From assembly GCA_036245805.1 (NCBI GenBank), contig BTRK01000003.1:744001-808000 (forward strand): a stretch of 64,000 nt of DNA. The letters run 5' to 3'. The notes beneath the pieces are model-generated. The model saw only the letters and a list, made by a program, of their open reading frames with translations, did no database searches and had not been told where the DNA came from. The stretch comes from Pristionchus mayeri. Lineage: Eukaryota; Nematoda; Chromadorea; Rhabditida; Neodiplogasteridae. Both the position numbers and the translations under genes were made by a program. Every line of letters begins with the position of its first letter. Position 1 is the stretch's first letter. Positions 1 through 12,000 of this stretch are shown piece by piece.

Positions 1-451
1 TGACACGAGCGTTGAGGTCACCGATGATGAAAGGACGGAATCCTTGCGGGCACGCTCTTATTGAGTTTTCTACTTGGTCGATGATCTGGTCGTATTGCTC
101 ATCAGTAGAAGCGGAAGTGGGGGCATAAACGACGACAAGATACAGTTTCAGTGTGGGCAGAGTGAGCAGCGCCACCCTGTCACTTACACCTGTAAACTTG
201 ATCGAACTAGCCAGTCTATCTCTGACCACGAAAGCGACACCTTTATGAGACTGGGTGCTACCACTATGGTACAGAGTTGAAGAAGAGAGGGGTAAGCATA
301 CCGTCCCTTCGCCCACGATTCTTGCCTCGGTGACACAGACGACGTCGTAGCGGAGTTTGGCCAGAGCTCGATCGAACTCCTCTTGACGTGTCTTCGAAGA
401 GAGTGAGCGGGCATTGATGTTGCCGATGATGAATGGTTGCCGGCAGCCCAT
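1..451 (-). CDS. RTE-like LINE, endonuclease domain (partial, runs off left edge)
   Basis: Seen: on the minus strand the frame from an ATG at 449-451 is open to the window edge (about 150 codons). It reads NINARSL near residues 11-17, then VVCVTEARI, KGVAFVVRDR, VVVYAPTS and IIGDLNARV. These are the signature blocks of the apurinic-endonuclease (EEP) domain of non-LTR retrotransposons: N of the first strand, E of VTEAR, Y-A-P, and D-L-N. The enzyme nicks target DNA to prime reverse transcription. The frame stays open for about 20 codons upstream of the ATG, so the true start may lie further right. The RT domain would lie outside the window to the left. The plus-strand LINE fragment at 56720-57598 looks like the same clade. 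Inference: an RTE-type element of unknown completeness. Confidence 0.8.
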   Translation of the reverse strand, partial: MGCRQPFIIGNINARSLSSKTRQEEFDRALAKLRYDVVCVTEARIVGEGTVCLPLSSSTLYHSGSTQSHKGVAFVVRDRLASSIKFTGVSDRVALLTLPTLKLYLVVVYAPTSASTDEQYDQIIDQVENSIRACPQGFRPFIIGDLNARV

Positions 452-1175
452 AGCGGTGTTACGACCCCTGCCGCACCACTGGCACTTGGGGAAGGACCTC
501 CCGGTGGAGGGGACGGAGGAGGAAAGGCGAGCTCAGCCGCTCGTCGCCCGCGCAGAGACCAGGAATGAAGATCGGGTGAAAATGGCATGTACATCATCCA
601 CTCTCATTCTATGGTCTGCTGATCATTCCCGCGGAGCGCCCCATTAAATTCTATTTGATGATCCTTTCCATACTAGTAGTTGATTACAATGTGCGACTTA
701 TTCTATTGTATTTTTGGTCACCCCGTTCGAATTTTGCGAACCAGGGTGTGGAATACACTGCCCAGAACAACTTTCATAGCATGGTCCTAGAGACCATTGT
801 ACGCGCCAGTAGTTCATTTTTCAGCAGTGTCCCATATTTCTCCGCGAAAACACGAGCCGCGAAAAATTGCATGTTTTGAGAGGTGCAATTCTGTCGATTG
901 GGGGGAGTAACGATGATGTGGCATTCTGTTCACACATAAGGCAACATTCGAAGGTGGAAGTGTGTGAACGAATACTTTTGCTGTGTTTAATTATGTCTTG
1001 ACTTTGCAATGAATATAGTTATTTTCTCAGATTTTACACTTTTTTCATTTGTAATGAATACTTCGCTCCGATTTGGATGGGCTTTGGAACTCATACTTAT
1101 GGACTACCTATTTGGGTGAATTTTGTATATTTTGAAGCTAAAACAACAAAAAAAACAACAACACCTTTCTCACAG
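452..1175. other. Region without a recognised gene
   Basis: The part from 452 to about 650 is GC-richer and is probably the 5' leader of the minus-strand LINE. From about 650 to 1175 the DNA is AT-rich. I see no convincing exon, although the first exon(s) of the chemoreceptor-like gene that begins at 1176 should lie here; an ATG near 1050 opens a short hydrophobic frame, but its donor phase does not fit the next exon. Confidence 0.5.
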
Positions 1176-2965
1176 ATTTCAATGGGTACAGCATTTGACC
1201 TTCTCCTTCTCCACTCTACAATTATGTTGATATTACGCTCTCAAGGAACTGTCATGTCACCTGGAATTAAACGAGGATATATTATGGACCAAGTATGTTT
1301 TTTTTCAAATTGTTATACAATTCAAATATATTCTGTTCCATTTAAGAAACCGTCATTGAATACAATCAATTTGTTTTCTTCAGATAAGTATGATTTTCTA
1401 CGGAATGATTGTACGCTGTATTGTCAAAATGTATCCACTTTACCCATGGCCTGGGTAAGCCTAATTTATTTTGGTGAAATATTCTTATTCTTTATTTACT
1501 AACACGTTCATGGTGCGGGTATGACGTGAAAAGGTAAGGTTTTTTGGCTCGAGCGAGCTTGTGGGGTTGGGGGATATGTGGCAGTTCTGCAATGAATTTT
1601 TATTATAGATGATTGCATGATGAAATAAATTCTTATGACGATATTATGAAATAAGTACGTCTTTAGATTCTATTGCGACATGTACTTGTGAGTTTAGAAA
1701 TAAATGTTCTGTACTTTCCGCTTAGTTAACACTTGAACGTTATTTAACACTTGAATTTGCATAATAAATCTATGCAGATTTCTGAGAATGGCATGAGGTT
1801 TTTACTATTTTTTTCAGTCCCTCTCGGCGGTCGCAATTATTTCCGTCGTTCCAAGTTTTGAATATAACTTTTTTCGAGTCTATAGTAGTGTCGTATTTGA
1901 CGGACGATTCCTAATTGGACAAAGGTATTAGTATGATTAACAAAACAAATATTCGGATACAAATCTTGCTATGAAACGTTCTACATATGTCATTTAGAGC
2001 ACAGCACACAATCCTGGTTCTCTCGACTGTGATATTGGGAGCTAATGTGGTAGCTTTTGCTGTTTTAGGAGAGGAACCAAGTTATGTATCAGAAATATAT
2101 AACGTGAGCACAGTTTCATGATTTTATATATGATATTTCAAACGCAGTCGTATTTATGTGGCTGTAAAACGTAATTGGCTAAATTTCACGTATTTTGTAG
2201 ACGCCGGAAATACAGACTCTTTTGAATTCGCGAAGAGGAAGAGTAGTTATTTTCGGACGTCCGGGTGACGCGGAATTGTTTGCCTACGGCAAGTTTTTTG
2301 CAAGTTGATCTTTGAATACGCATATTTACCATAATTTTTGGGCGGTAGACTTGGGGTTTTCCAGTTTTATTCAACAAATAAAATACAAAAAAAATAATAC
2401 ACTATGTACATATATCTGCATTATCTAAGAAAACTGACGAACTAAGCACTTCCAGAAGTATACCTGATATTCGCTTCCCTGATTCTATTTCTCCCCATAG
2501 TTTCGTACATGATGATCTACGCTAGAAGAGTGATCAAAACTCGAGAGGTGCTTTGTTCTCGGTTCAAATTCATGCTATGTGATTTTAGCGGTTGGCATCT
2601 TCTCGGACTCATAAAATCGGATCGCCTTGCAAAAGTGTTCTTCATTCAGGTTTGACATTTTGTAGGAAACAAATACGGATATCCGTATTATAGACTGTAT
2701 CCGTATTCATTTTCTACTGTGTTCCCCTCATACTTTTCCTGGGATTGATGGTGATAGACACTTCAAGTTGGCCGGCGTGGACTCTTGCATTCATTAGACC
2801 TACGATTATTGTAATACTTTATTTATTTTTGTTATTTAGGAAATGAAGTACAGCAAATGTCAGCATTCGATAATCCAATACAGGGTTATATTACAGGCGC
2901 TCCTTACTTTGGAAAGCACTGTACAATCATTGATATTTCTGCTTAAAAATCCGCATTATACCAAG
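1176..2965 (+). CDS. Srh/Str-like seven-helix chemoreceptor gene (5' and 3' ends not found)
   Basis: Seen: seven plus-strand exons with GT/AG borders: 1176-1292, 1384-1454, 1818-1924, 1998-2103, 2201-2292, 2456-2649 and 2840-2965. They encode hydrophobic segments: LLLLHSTIMLIL with MSPGIKRGYI (TM2-loop), a segment ending MYPLYPWPG (TM3 region), SLSAVAIISVVPSFEYNFFR, HTILVLSTVILGANVVAFAV (TM4), VYLIFASLILFLPIVSYMMI (TM5) and a TM6-like LQALLTLESTVQSLIF. Several junction phases fit (for example AG|A at 1924/1998). Known: the yPLyPxPg and SFxxNxFR motifs are typical of the large nematode Srh/Sri-type chemosensory GPCR families, which act in the membranes of sensory neurons. Odd: no TM1 start exon, no TM7 exon and no stop were found before the transposon at 3202. 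The 1454/1818 junction may lack an exon. The gene is probably truncated or disrupted. The exact family is uncertain. Confidence 0.55.
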
Positions 2966-3201
2966 GTAAATTAACTCCTTCGCACTTTAGTCAAAGAAGT
3001 GAAATGAGAGGGCAGAGACATTTCGAATCGGAACGATATTTTTCTTTCGGAACGAAAGAAAAAAATGTTTAAACTATTATAATAGTGATCATTCCAGCAA
3101 GCATTCAATACCATTCGATGTAAGAAATCAATTAGCCATGGAAGTGCAACAATCATCACTATCAAGCACACTAATTAGTATGAAATGATTGCTTACATTA
3201 A

Positions 3202-4150
3202 GAGACCGGATCGGTAAGATTGGACCTCCCCCCGGACCTGTTTCGTTAGCAATGAGATTCGGGCGCCCATCCTTTGTGCGTGTGTACCCCTTGGCCCCAT
3301 GTACTACAAATGGTCACTGAATTCCTGATTCCTCCTGCGCACAGGGAAAAAATGGTCAGAAATGTTAAAAATCGACATTTCAGAATTTCTCAACCCAAAA
3401 AGGTGGAGTCAAAATCTATTTGTTGTTGTTCTAGACATCACTAATAACCAAAATTTAACCATCCAAATCGAATCACACTCTATTGTTATGGTGGTTTCAC
3501 ATACAAAATTTTCACTTTTTCACACATACAGTTGAAATATTGAGAGACCCCAGGTCTTACCATGCTTAAAATGTATTCTGCATTGAATTCTACATCGAAT
3601 ATCGTAAAACCGATTTCAATTTCGTTTGTCCGTCATGATCTCCCTAAGGTCCGAAACTTTACGTGTCACATTTGGCTGGTCACGATTTTTCGCATTTGTC
3701 ATATATACCAACGTTTTTGTGTTTCTGTGGGTTTATTTATACGTTTAAATAATAATGACGTCAAATGGAACCGAAAAGAAATTTTGTGTATCCCATTCTG
3801 TAAAGTCGTGTTTCATACCCACCGAAGTTCTCTATTTTGTGCCTCTGAAATCCAGCTACACAAAGTCCTCTACAATGAACACCTAGCACGCTGAGTACTA
3901 TGTACCGACGTAATTATATATCTCGCTTAAGAGATTGGTGTTCGGTTTTCAAGACAATTTTTCGTATGCTCCAAATCGCAAAATGGAGGTTGTCGACAAA
4001 AATTGATGGCGAGATGGCTGATGAAAACTACATAATTTAGTAATATTATGTCAATTTCAGCCCATCCAGATCAAAAACTGCTGAGAAAACGCGAGTTTTT
4101 AAAATTTCTGAAAAATTACTTCTCGAACTCACGATTGGACCCATGTTTGG
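3202..4150 (+). repeat. Left inverted arm of the MULE
   Basis: The arm matches the right arm (about 7440-8935, minus the insertion at 7459-7983) in inverted orientation, with a few percent mismatches judged by eye. It contains an apparently open 110-codon frame (3562-3894) that is mirrored at 8231-8563. The frame is an accident of arm conservation and resembles no protein I know. Confidence 0.85.
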
Positions 4151-4162
4151 GGGGTATGACAT

Positions 4163-4735
4163 TTGAGCAACGACATTTGCGCAACAGCAAAATCAGGTGC
4201 GCAAGCGACATTTGCGCAACGGGCCATAACTCCCTTCAGAGGCATCGTAGAGCGTCCCGATTGGGTACGTTGGGTATCTATGCGACCAAACAACCGTACC
4301 CAGACTGATCTTTGGTCATTCTCCCCTGGGGCGACATCTGCGCAACGGGCCATAACTCCCTTCAGAGGCATCGTAGAGCGTCCCGATTGGGTACGTTGGG
4401 TCTCCATGGGTCCAATCAACCTTACCCAGACTGATCTTTGGTCATTCTCCCCTGGGGCGACATTTGCGTAATGGGCCATAACTCCCTTCAGAGGCATCGT
4501 AGAGCGTCCCGATTGGGTACGTTGGGTATCTATGCGACCAAACAACCGTACCCAGACTGATCTTTGGTCATTCTCCCCTGGGGCGACATCTGCGCAACGG
4601 GCCATAACTCCCTTCAGAGGCATCGTAGAGCGTCCCGATTGGGTACGTTGGGTCTCCATGGGTCCAATCAACCGTACCCACACTGATCTTTGGTCATTCT
4701 CCCCTGGGGCGACATTTGCGCAATGGAATTGACAA
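4163..4735 (+). repeat. 126-bp tandem repeat, left subterminal array of the MULE
   Basis: The marker GCGACA recurs at 4205, 4331, 4457, 4583 and 4709, an exact 126-bp period over about 4.5 copies. Units alternate between two variants (GTATCTATGCGACC and GTCTCCATGGGTCC), so a 252-bp double unit is also visible. 126 is divisible by 3, which explains long open frames on both strands. The same repeat lies inverted at 6966-7395. Confidence 0.95.
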
Positions 4736-4798
4736 CAATCTCACGCTGTTGAGCAATTATCGAAAAGTAATTATTTTATCGTTATTGAGAGAAAACAA

Positions 4799-6777
4799 TT
4801 AAATAACATGAACATAGGCACATAGAGCAAACAGGTGGTCAATTTCAGACTTTCCTAAAGAACCATTAGAAATCGCAGTCTTCCTTTGTGAGTGCACCTT
4901 AGCAGAAGTGGGCTTCTGCGGATACGTCTGGGCGAGCGTCATTTGGAGTGAGGTGGCCGCCGTGAGCTTGGAGCTGTAGGATTGCTGGTGCTCGGGAAGA
5001 ATCTCCGACACTTTCTGAGCACTTGAGTTGGCAGGAACGGCCTGTAATTGTGAAAATGAACAATTTTGGTTTTAATTTCGGATTAAAATAATTTAATTGC
5101 GCAATAATTAAATAATGATATAATTGAATTTCTCACCTTCAATTTGCTGTTGTATCCTTCAATGGTTGAATTGCCGATCTGCTGCCCATTGAGTACGCGA
5201 TGATACACGTTCCACGTAGTGATCGGATATTGAGGAGTCCGACGAATTCCGTTTGGCGCGAGACTGCCGACATAGGTTGCTTCCAGATATTCAAAGAATC
5301 CTGCAGAAATAACATCAAATTAAAATTATATCTGAAGCTAAGCAGATAGTTGACTCACTTTTTGAATCACCAATGCTGGCTATCGGAAGATTGTCCAACG
5401 CTTCCTCCTTCAGCTTGTCAAAGTAGGAAGGGACATCGAGTGGGTCGACAAATGCGAGAGCCATTGCAGACTTGAAGTAGTTACGATATGCCGGCGTACC
5501 GTAGAGAGGGGAAAGACCAATTGACTGATTGTGAATCGCATAATGTCCAGTCTTAGGAAATCGTTTTCTTACCTGGAGCTTGGAGTAGACCGCCTTGAAG
5601 TAGTGAAAAGCGCATCGAGAGATCACGGTATTCGGAAAAATCGCATTGAGTGCGTTCGAAAGTCCCTTCTCGAAATCTGAATGTAAAATCTTAAACTGAC
5701 GTACATATATTCATTGATACAAACCCATCGACGCTGTGAGAGGAGAAGGAGCCTCATTCTGATTCAACCAGTCGAAAACTTTCCGATACGAAGATGTGTG
5801 CTTTCCACACAAAAACGCATACACACAGGGATAAAAAAGATGGGAATCCTACAAATGGTCTGATACAGTATAGAAATACGTTTCATACTTGATATCCAAT
5901 AATTAGAAGTTGCTCGAAAGGAGTAGGCGCCGAATAAAATGTTCCATCAATGGACCAATCCAGGTTTCGAAGCAAATCTAGGCCTATAATCAGATTCAAA
6001 TTTTTCTACGTATTAAAATAAGCTAGATAAACCTTGGTCTGTTGCAAGAATTTTGACAGCTAGTGGGTCCGGACCAGGGAACTGCGAGCAGTTATCGAAT
6101 CGTAGAAACGAGCAAGCTGGAGAGCAGGTACTAGATACGGAGAGAAAAGAAGAGATTCTCACCAAATCGTCGAGCATCGATTGCTGCTGGCCAAGTCTTC
6201 TTCCCGGGGCACTCAACTGCACGCTGAACCTGTCGTACAATCGCTTCATCGTTGAGGAATGGCTGGAGATAAGCAGGGGCTTGAGTCACGAGCCGATCAA
6301 CGACTGCTCCAGTAGGTACTCCTTGTTCCCTTAGATGTTTCGCGGTCTTTCTCACCATCCGAACCTGGATAAAGTTAAAAAAATGAAGAGAGACAGTCAT
6401 TAAGGGGAAATTAGGACGATTGTAAAGCCATTATATCGTACCTCGTCCTTAAATCAGGAGGAAGATGACTATGGTCTGCGTACATCTCCGCCTTCCCTCC
6501 TCGTTCGAATGCCTTGCCTTTGCAGTTGCGCACCGTACATCTGTGGGATAAGCAAATGCAATAAAATAGGCAAAAATTGATCAAAAGAGAAAAATTGCAA
6601 CCTCCACAATTCCTCTCCATCCTTATTTGTGTGGTAGTGACGATACTCGTTCCCGTCAATGTCGTACAATAGCTGATTCCCGCGACTAGATCGGATCGTA
6701 CCAGACAGTTGCCTAATAAATAGCAATAAATAATACAGAGGTATGAAAAGGTAAACACACCTAGAGGGAGCAGCCAT
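4799..6777 (-). CDS. FLYWCH zinc-finger MULE transposase, about 10 exons
   Basis: Role: DDE transposase of the surrounding element. Seen on the minus strand: start ATG at 6775-6777 (MAAPS). A FLYWCH finger follows: RGNQLLYDIDGNEY, then KDGEELWRCTVRNC split by an intron, and a closing H-S-H. Then a helical MVRKTAKHLREQGVPTGAVV segment, and the MULE catalytic core: WSIDGTFYSAPTPFEQLLII (first Asp), YPCVYAFLCGK, MDFEKGLSNA (second Asp), CAFHYFKAVYSKLQ, YFKSAMALAFVDP, FFEYLEATYVG (likely catalytic Glu) and WNVYHRVLNGQQIGNSTIEG. The last exon ends at TAA 4799-4801. Introns are short with GT/AG ends, and all acidic catalytic positions expected for the family are present. I estimate about 470 residues. 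I saw no nonsense codon inside the proposed exons. The FLYWCH-MULE combination is known in animal MULEs. Confidence 0.8.
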
Positions 6778-6965
6778 TCAGTAAGATTGAACAGTCGAGA
6801 GTGAGCGCAACATTAAAAATTGACTCAAGATGACAGTTAATTGGATTAAATCGGCATGCAAATAAACAACAAAACCAATTATAGGCCAGTAAATTTAATT
6901 AAAGAGTAATCATGTATGCCAATATGGCATTAATTGTCCGAAAATTAGATTAATTCATAAGTGAA

Positions 6966-7395
6966 TCAATAAAGAGGCAATATGGCTCGTTGCGCAAATG
7001 TCGCCCCAGGGGAGAATGACCAAAGATCAGTGTGGGTACGGTTGCTTGGATCCATGGAGACCCAACGTACCCAATCGGGACGCTCTACGATGATTCTGAA
7101 GGGAGTTATGGCCCGTTGCGCAAATGTCGCCCCAGGGGAGAATGACCAAAGATCAGTGTGGGTACGGTTGCTTGGATCCATGGAGACCCAACGTACCCAA
7201 TCGGGACGCTCTACGATGATTCTGAAGGGAGTTATGGTCCGTTGCGCAAATGTCGCCCCAGGGGAGAATGACCAAAGATCAGTGTGGGTACGGTTGCTTG
7301 GACCCATAGATACCCAACGTACCCAATCAGGGCGCTCTACTATGATTCTGAAGGGAGTTATGGCCCGTTGCGCAAATGTCGGTTGTGCAAAATTA
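6966..7395 (-). repeat. 126-bp tandem repeat, right subterminal array (inverted)
   Basis: The marker TCGCCCCAGG recurs at 7001, 7127 and 7253 (126-bp period), with a final degenerate unit ending near 7395. It is the reverse complement of the array at 4163-4735, so the two arrays face each other around the transposase gene. Confidence 0.93.
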
Positions 7396-7439
7396 GTTGC
7401 TCAATTGTCGTATTTTACCCCGTTGTGCAAATGTCGTTG

Positions 7440-8935
7440 CTCAAATGTCATACCCCCCATGTTTGTGGTTCAAAATCTCATCAGATGTTTAGCCGATCGC
7501 ATGATCATATACTTATAGTAGAGTAGAATGTAAGATGAAATATTGCGAAATGAGACCTGTGATTCACCGAAAGAGATAAATGTGTTTTGATAAATATTAC
7601 AAATAATGATATTTGCAAAATAAATATATTGGATTTTCTACGATTGTTCGTGAAAAATCAATAAGAACTGGATATAATTCATCGGAATGAAACTAATTCT
7701 ACCTAATATTGTTAGTTGTGATAATATTTGAACTGCTTTAAGAAATTAACATCTATCAAAAAATCGAAAATCGAAAATCGAAAATACCTTTAAAGATACG
7801 TTTTAGCTGAATTATTTTGATTTGAATGCACTGAAAAAGTCGTTTATAAAACACATTTATCTCTTTCGGTGGATCACAGGTCTCATTTCGCAATATTTCA
7901 TCTTTCATTCTACTCTACTATAAGTATATGATAAGGGTCACGCGATTGGCTAAACATCTGATGAGATTTTGAACCACAAACAGGGTCCAATCGTGAGTTC
8001 GAGAGGTAATTTTTCAGAAATTTTTAAAACTCGCGTTTTCTCAGCAGTTTTTGATCTGGATGGGCTTAAATTGACATAATATTACTAAATTATGTATTTT
8101 TCATCAGCCATCTCGCCATCATTTTTTATCGACAACCTCCATTTTGCGATTTGGAGCATACGAAAAATTGTCTTGAAAACCGAGCACCAATCTCTTAAGC
8201 GAGATATATAATTACGTCGGTACACAGTACTCAGCGTGCAAGGTGTTCATTGTAGAGGACTTTGTTTAGCTGGATTTCAGATGCACAAAATAGAGAACTT
8301 CGGTGGGTATGAAACACGACTTTACAGAATGGGATACACAAAATTTCTTTTCGGTTCCATTTAACGTCATTATTATTTAAACGTATAAATAAACCCACAT
8401 AAACACAAAAACGTTGGTATATATGACAAATGCGAAAAATCGTGACCAGCCAAATGTGACACGTAAAGTTTCGGACCTTAGGGAGATCATGACGGACAAA
8501 CGAAATTGAAATCGGTTTTACGATATTCGATGCAGAATTCAATGCAGAATACATTTTAAGCATGGTAAGACCTGGGGGTCTCTCAATATATCAACTGTAT
8601 GTGTGAAAAAGTGAAAATTTTGTTTGTGAAACCACCATGACAGTAGAGTGTGATTCGATTTGGATGGTTAAATTTTGGTTATTAGTGATGTCTAGAACAA
8701 CAACAAAGAGATTTTGACTCCACCTTTTCGGGTTGAGAAATTATGAAATTTCGATTTTAAAACATTTGTGACCATTTTTTTTCCTGTGCGCAGGAGGAAT
8801 CAGGAATTCAGTGACCATTTGTGGTACATGGGGCCAAGGGGTACACACGCACAAAGCATGGGCGCCTGAATCTCATTGCTAACGAAACAGGTCCGGGGAA
8901 TGGCCATTATGGTCGATTCTTACCGATCCGACCTC
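7440..8935 (-). repeat. Right inverted arm of the MULE
   Basis: Reverse complement of the left arm. It is interrupted at about 7459-7983 by a foldback sequence absent from the left arm. Left-arm sequence around 4140-4156 matches the joined flanks of that insertion. Confidence 0.82.
7459..7983. mobile_element. Foldback/MITE nested in the right MULE arm
   Basis: The segment begins GTTTGTGGTTCAAAATCTCA and ends with its reverse complement; the arms pair over about 120 bp at each end (7465-7585 with 7858-7980), around an AT-rich centre. It has no coding potential. The left MULE arm lacks it, so it is a later insertion. A short direct flank is not clear. Confidence 0.75.
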
Positions 8936-9050
8936 TTAAAAAAGGGTTCCCACGAGTCTCGCGGACAACAAACTGGCACCATGGGGTTATAGAGGACGCT
9001 TTTCCGATCAGAAATCACTTGGTTTCATGTTAAATAAATGTTGTTAAACA

Positions 9051-12000
9051 AAGCGTACACTCGGCTTGCATCGACAAACTTGAGTAACTGTGAAGAGGAA
9101 TGATGAGCACTTCGAAAATCGAAGGTCGAATGAAGATGTCTAATTGGGACTCCAAATTAAGAGAAAATGATTAAAATGCCGTGTTTTTCAAAAAGCCGCT
9201 CATATCAGACCTCTATTTCAAAGCGTACACTCGGCTTGCATCGACAAACTTGAGTAACTGTGAAGAGGAATGATGAGTACTTCAAAAATCGAATGACGAA
9301 CGACGATGGCTGATCGGGACTCCAAGTTAAGAAAAAATTATTAATAGACCATGATCTTCAAAAAACCGCTCATCTCAGACCTCTATTTCAAAGCGTACAC
9401 TCGGCTTGCATCGACAAACTTGAGTAACTGTGAAGAGGAATGATGAGTACTTCAAAAATCGAATGACGAACGACGATGGCTGATCGGGACTCCAAGTTAA
9501 GAGAAAATTATTAACAGACCATGATCTTCAAAAAACCTCTCATCTCAGACCTCTATTTCAAAGCGTACACTCGGCTTGCATCGACAAACTTGAGTAACTG
9601 TGAAGAGGAATGATGAGTACTTCAAAAATCGAATGACGAACGACGATGGCTGATCGGGACTCCAAGTTAAGAGAAAATTATTAACAGACCATGATCTTCA
9701 AAAAACCTCTCATCTCAGACCTCTATTTCAAAGCGTACACTCGGCTTGCATCGACAAACTTGAGTAACTGTGAAGAGGAATGATGAGCACTTCGAAAATC
9801 GAAGGTCGAATGAAGATGTCTAATTGGGACTCCAAATTAAGAGAAAATGAATAAAATGCCGTGTTCTTCAAAAAGCCGCTCATCTCAGACCTATATTTCA
9901 AAGCGTACACTCGGCTTGCATCGACAAACTTGAGTAACTGTGAAGAGGAATGATGAGCACTTCGAAAATCGAAGGTCGAATGAAGATGTCTAATTGGGAC
10001 TCCAAATTAAGAGAAAATGATTAAAATGCCGTGTTTTTCAAAAAGCCGCTCATATCAGACCTCTATTTCAAAGAGTACACTCGGCTTGCATCGACAAACT
10101 TGAGCAACTGTGAAGAGGAATGATGAGCACTTCGAAAATCGAAGGTCGAATGAAGATGTCTAATTGGGACTCCAAGTTAAGAGAAAATTATTAATAGACC
10201 ATGATCTTCAAAAAACCGCTCATCTCAGACCTCTATTTCAAAGCGTACTCTCGGCTTGCATCGACAAACTTGAGTAACTGTGAAGAGGAATGATGAGCAC
10301 TTCGAAAATCGAAGGTCGAATGAAGATGTCTAATTGGGATTCCAAATTAAGAGAAGATGATTAAAATGCCGTGTTCTTCAAAAAGCCGCTCATCTCAGAC
10401 CTATATTTCAAAGCGTACACTCGGATTGCATCGACAAACTTGAGTAACTGTGGAGAGGAATGATGAGCACTTCGAAAATCGAAGGTCGAATGAAGATGTC
10501 TAATTGGAACTCCAAATTAAGAGAAAATGATTAAAATGCCGTGTTCTTCAAAAAGCCGCTCATATCAGACCTCTATTTCAAAGCGTACACTCGGCTTGCA
10601 TCGACAAACTTGAGCAACTGTGAAGAGGAATGATGAGCACTTCGAAAATCGAAGGTCGAATGAAGATGTCTAATTGGGACTCCAAGTTAAGAGAAAATTA
10701 TTAATAGACCATGATCTTCAAAAAACCGCTCATCTCAGACCTCTATTTCAAAGCGTACTCTCGGCTTGCATCGACAAACTTGAGTAACTGTGAAGAGGAA
10801 TGATGAGCACTTCGAAAATCGAAGGTCGAATGAAGATGTCTAATTGGGACTCCAAATTAAGAGAAGATGATTAAAATGCCGTGTTTTTCAAAAAGCCGCT
10901 CATATCAGACCTCTATTTCAAAGCGTACACTCGGCTTGCATCGACAAACTTGAGTAACTGTGAAGAGGAATGATGAGTACTTCAAAAATCGAATGACGAA
11001 CGACGATGGCTGATCGGGACTCCAAGTTAAGAAAAAATTATTAATAGACCATGATCTTCAAAAAACCGCTCATCTCAGACCTCTATTTCAAAGCGTACAC
11101 TCGGCTTGCATCGACAAACTTGAGTAACTGTGAAGAGGAATGATGAGTACTTCAAAAATCGAATGACGAACGACGATGGCTGATCGGGACTCCAAGTTAA
11201 GAAAAAATTATTAATAGACCATGATCTTCAAAAAACCGCTCATCTCAGACCTCTATTTCAAAGCGTACACTCGGCTTGCATCGACAAACTTGAGTAACTG
11301 TGAAGAGGAATGATGAGTACTTCAAAAATCGAATGACGAACGACGATGGCTGATCGGGACTCCAAGTTAAGAAAAAATTATTAATAGACCATGATCTTCA
11401 AAAAACCGCTCATCTCAGACCTCTATTTCAAAGCGTACACTCGGCTTGCATCGACAAACTTGAGCAACTGTGAAGAGGAATGATGAGCACTTCGAAAATC
11501 GAAGGTCGAATGAAGATGTCTAATTGGGACTCCAAGTTAAGAGAAAATTATTAATAGACCATGATCTTCAAAAAACCGCTCATCTCAGACCTCTATTTCA
11601 AAGCGTACTCTCGGCTTGCATCGACAAACTTGAGTAACTGTGAAGAGGAATGATGAGCACTTCGAAAATCGAAGGTCGAATGAAGATGTCTAATTGGGAT
11701 TCCAAATTAAGAGAAGATGATTAAAATGCCGTGTTCTTCAAAAAGCCGCTCATCTCAGACCTATATTTCAAAGCGTACACTCGGATTGCATCGACAAACT
11801 TGAGTAACTGTGGAGAGGAATGATGAGCACTTCGAAAATCGAAGGTCGAATGAAGATGTCTAATTGGAACTCCAAATTAAGAGAAAATGATTAAAATGCC
11901 GTGTTCTTCAAAAAGCCGCTCATATCAGACCTCTATTTCAAAGCGTACACTCGGATTGCATCGACAAACTTGAGTAACTGTGGAGAGGAATGATGAGCAC

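Larger units (their letters stand above)
3202..8935 (-). mobile_element. Mutator-like (MULE) DNA transposon with long inverted arms
   Basis: Seen: the left end reads GAGACCGGATCGGTAAGA; the reverse complement of the right end reads GAGGTCGGATCGGTAAGA. The arms then match for about 1 kb (for example 3232-3345 against 8803-8902, and ORF-like tracts 3562-3894 against 8231-8563). Both ends are flanked by TTAA (3198-3201, 8936-8939). Between the arms are inverted arrays of a 126-bp repeat and one minus-strand transposase gene. The right arm is longer because a foldback element is inserted in it. Known: MULEs often have long TIRs but normally make 8-10 bp target duplications; I see none of that length here. 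Inference: a structurally complete, possibly autonomous element. Confidence 0.8.

Noticed and set aside
184..597. Minus-strand 137-codon frame
   Set aside because: It overlaps the LINE endonuclease frame, which has the clear family motifs; this frame is a shadow with low-complexity Pro/Ser sequence.
4129..4683. 184-codon open frame in the 126-bp repeats (and 178 codons at 6982-7518)
   Set aside because: Repeat period 126 is divisible by 3; frames are mirrored in the inverted array and resemble no protein.
3202..8935. piggyBac or Kolobok assignment from TTAA borders
   Set aside because: The encoded protein is clearly FLYWCH + MULE, and the ends are long arms; TTAA alone is not enough, so it is kept as a MULE with an open question on the target site.
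8821..9033. 70-codon plus-strand frame as the missing C-terminus of the chemoreceptor
   Set aside because: Most of it is the MULE right arm; the last 30 codons are outside but are hydrophilic and show no TM7.
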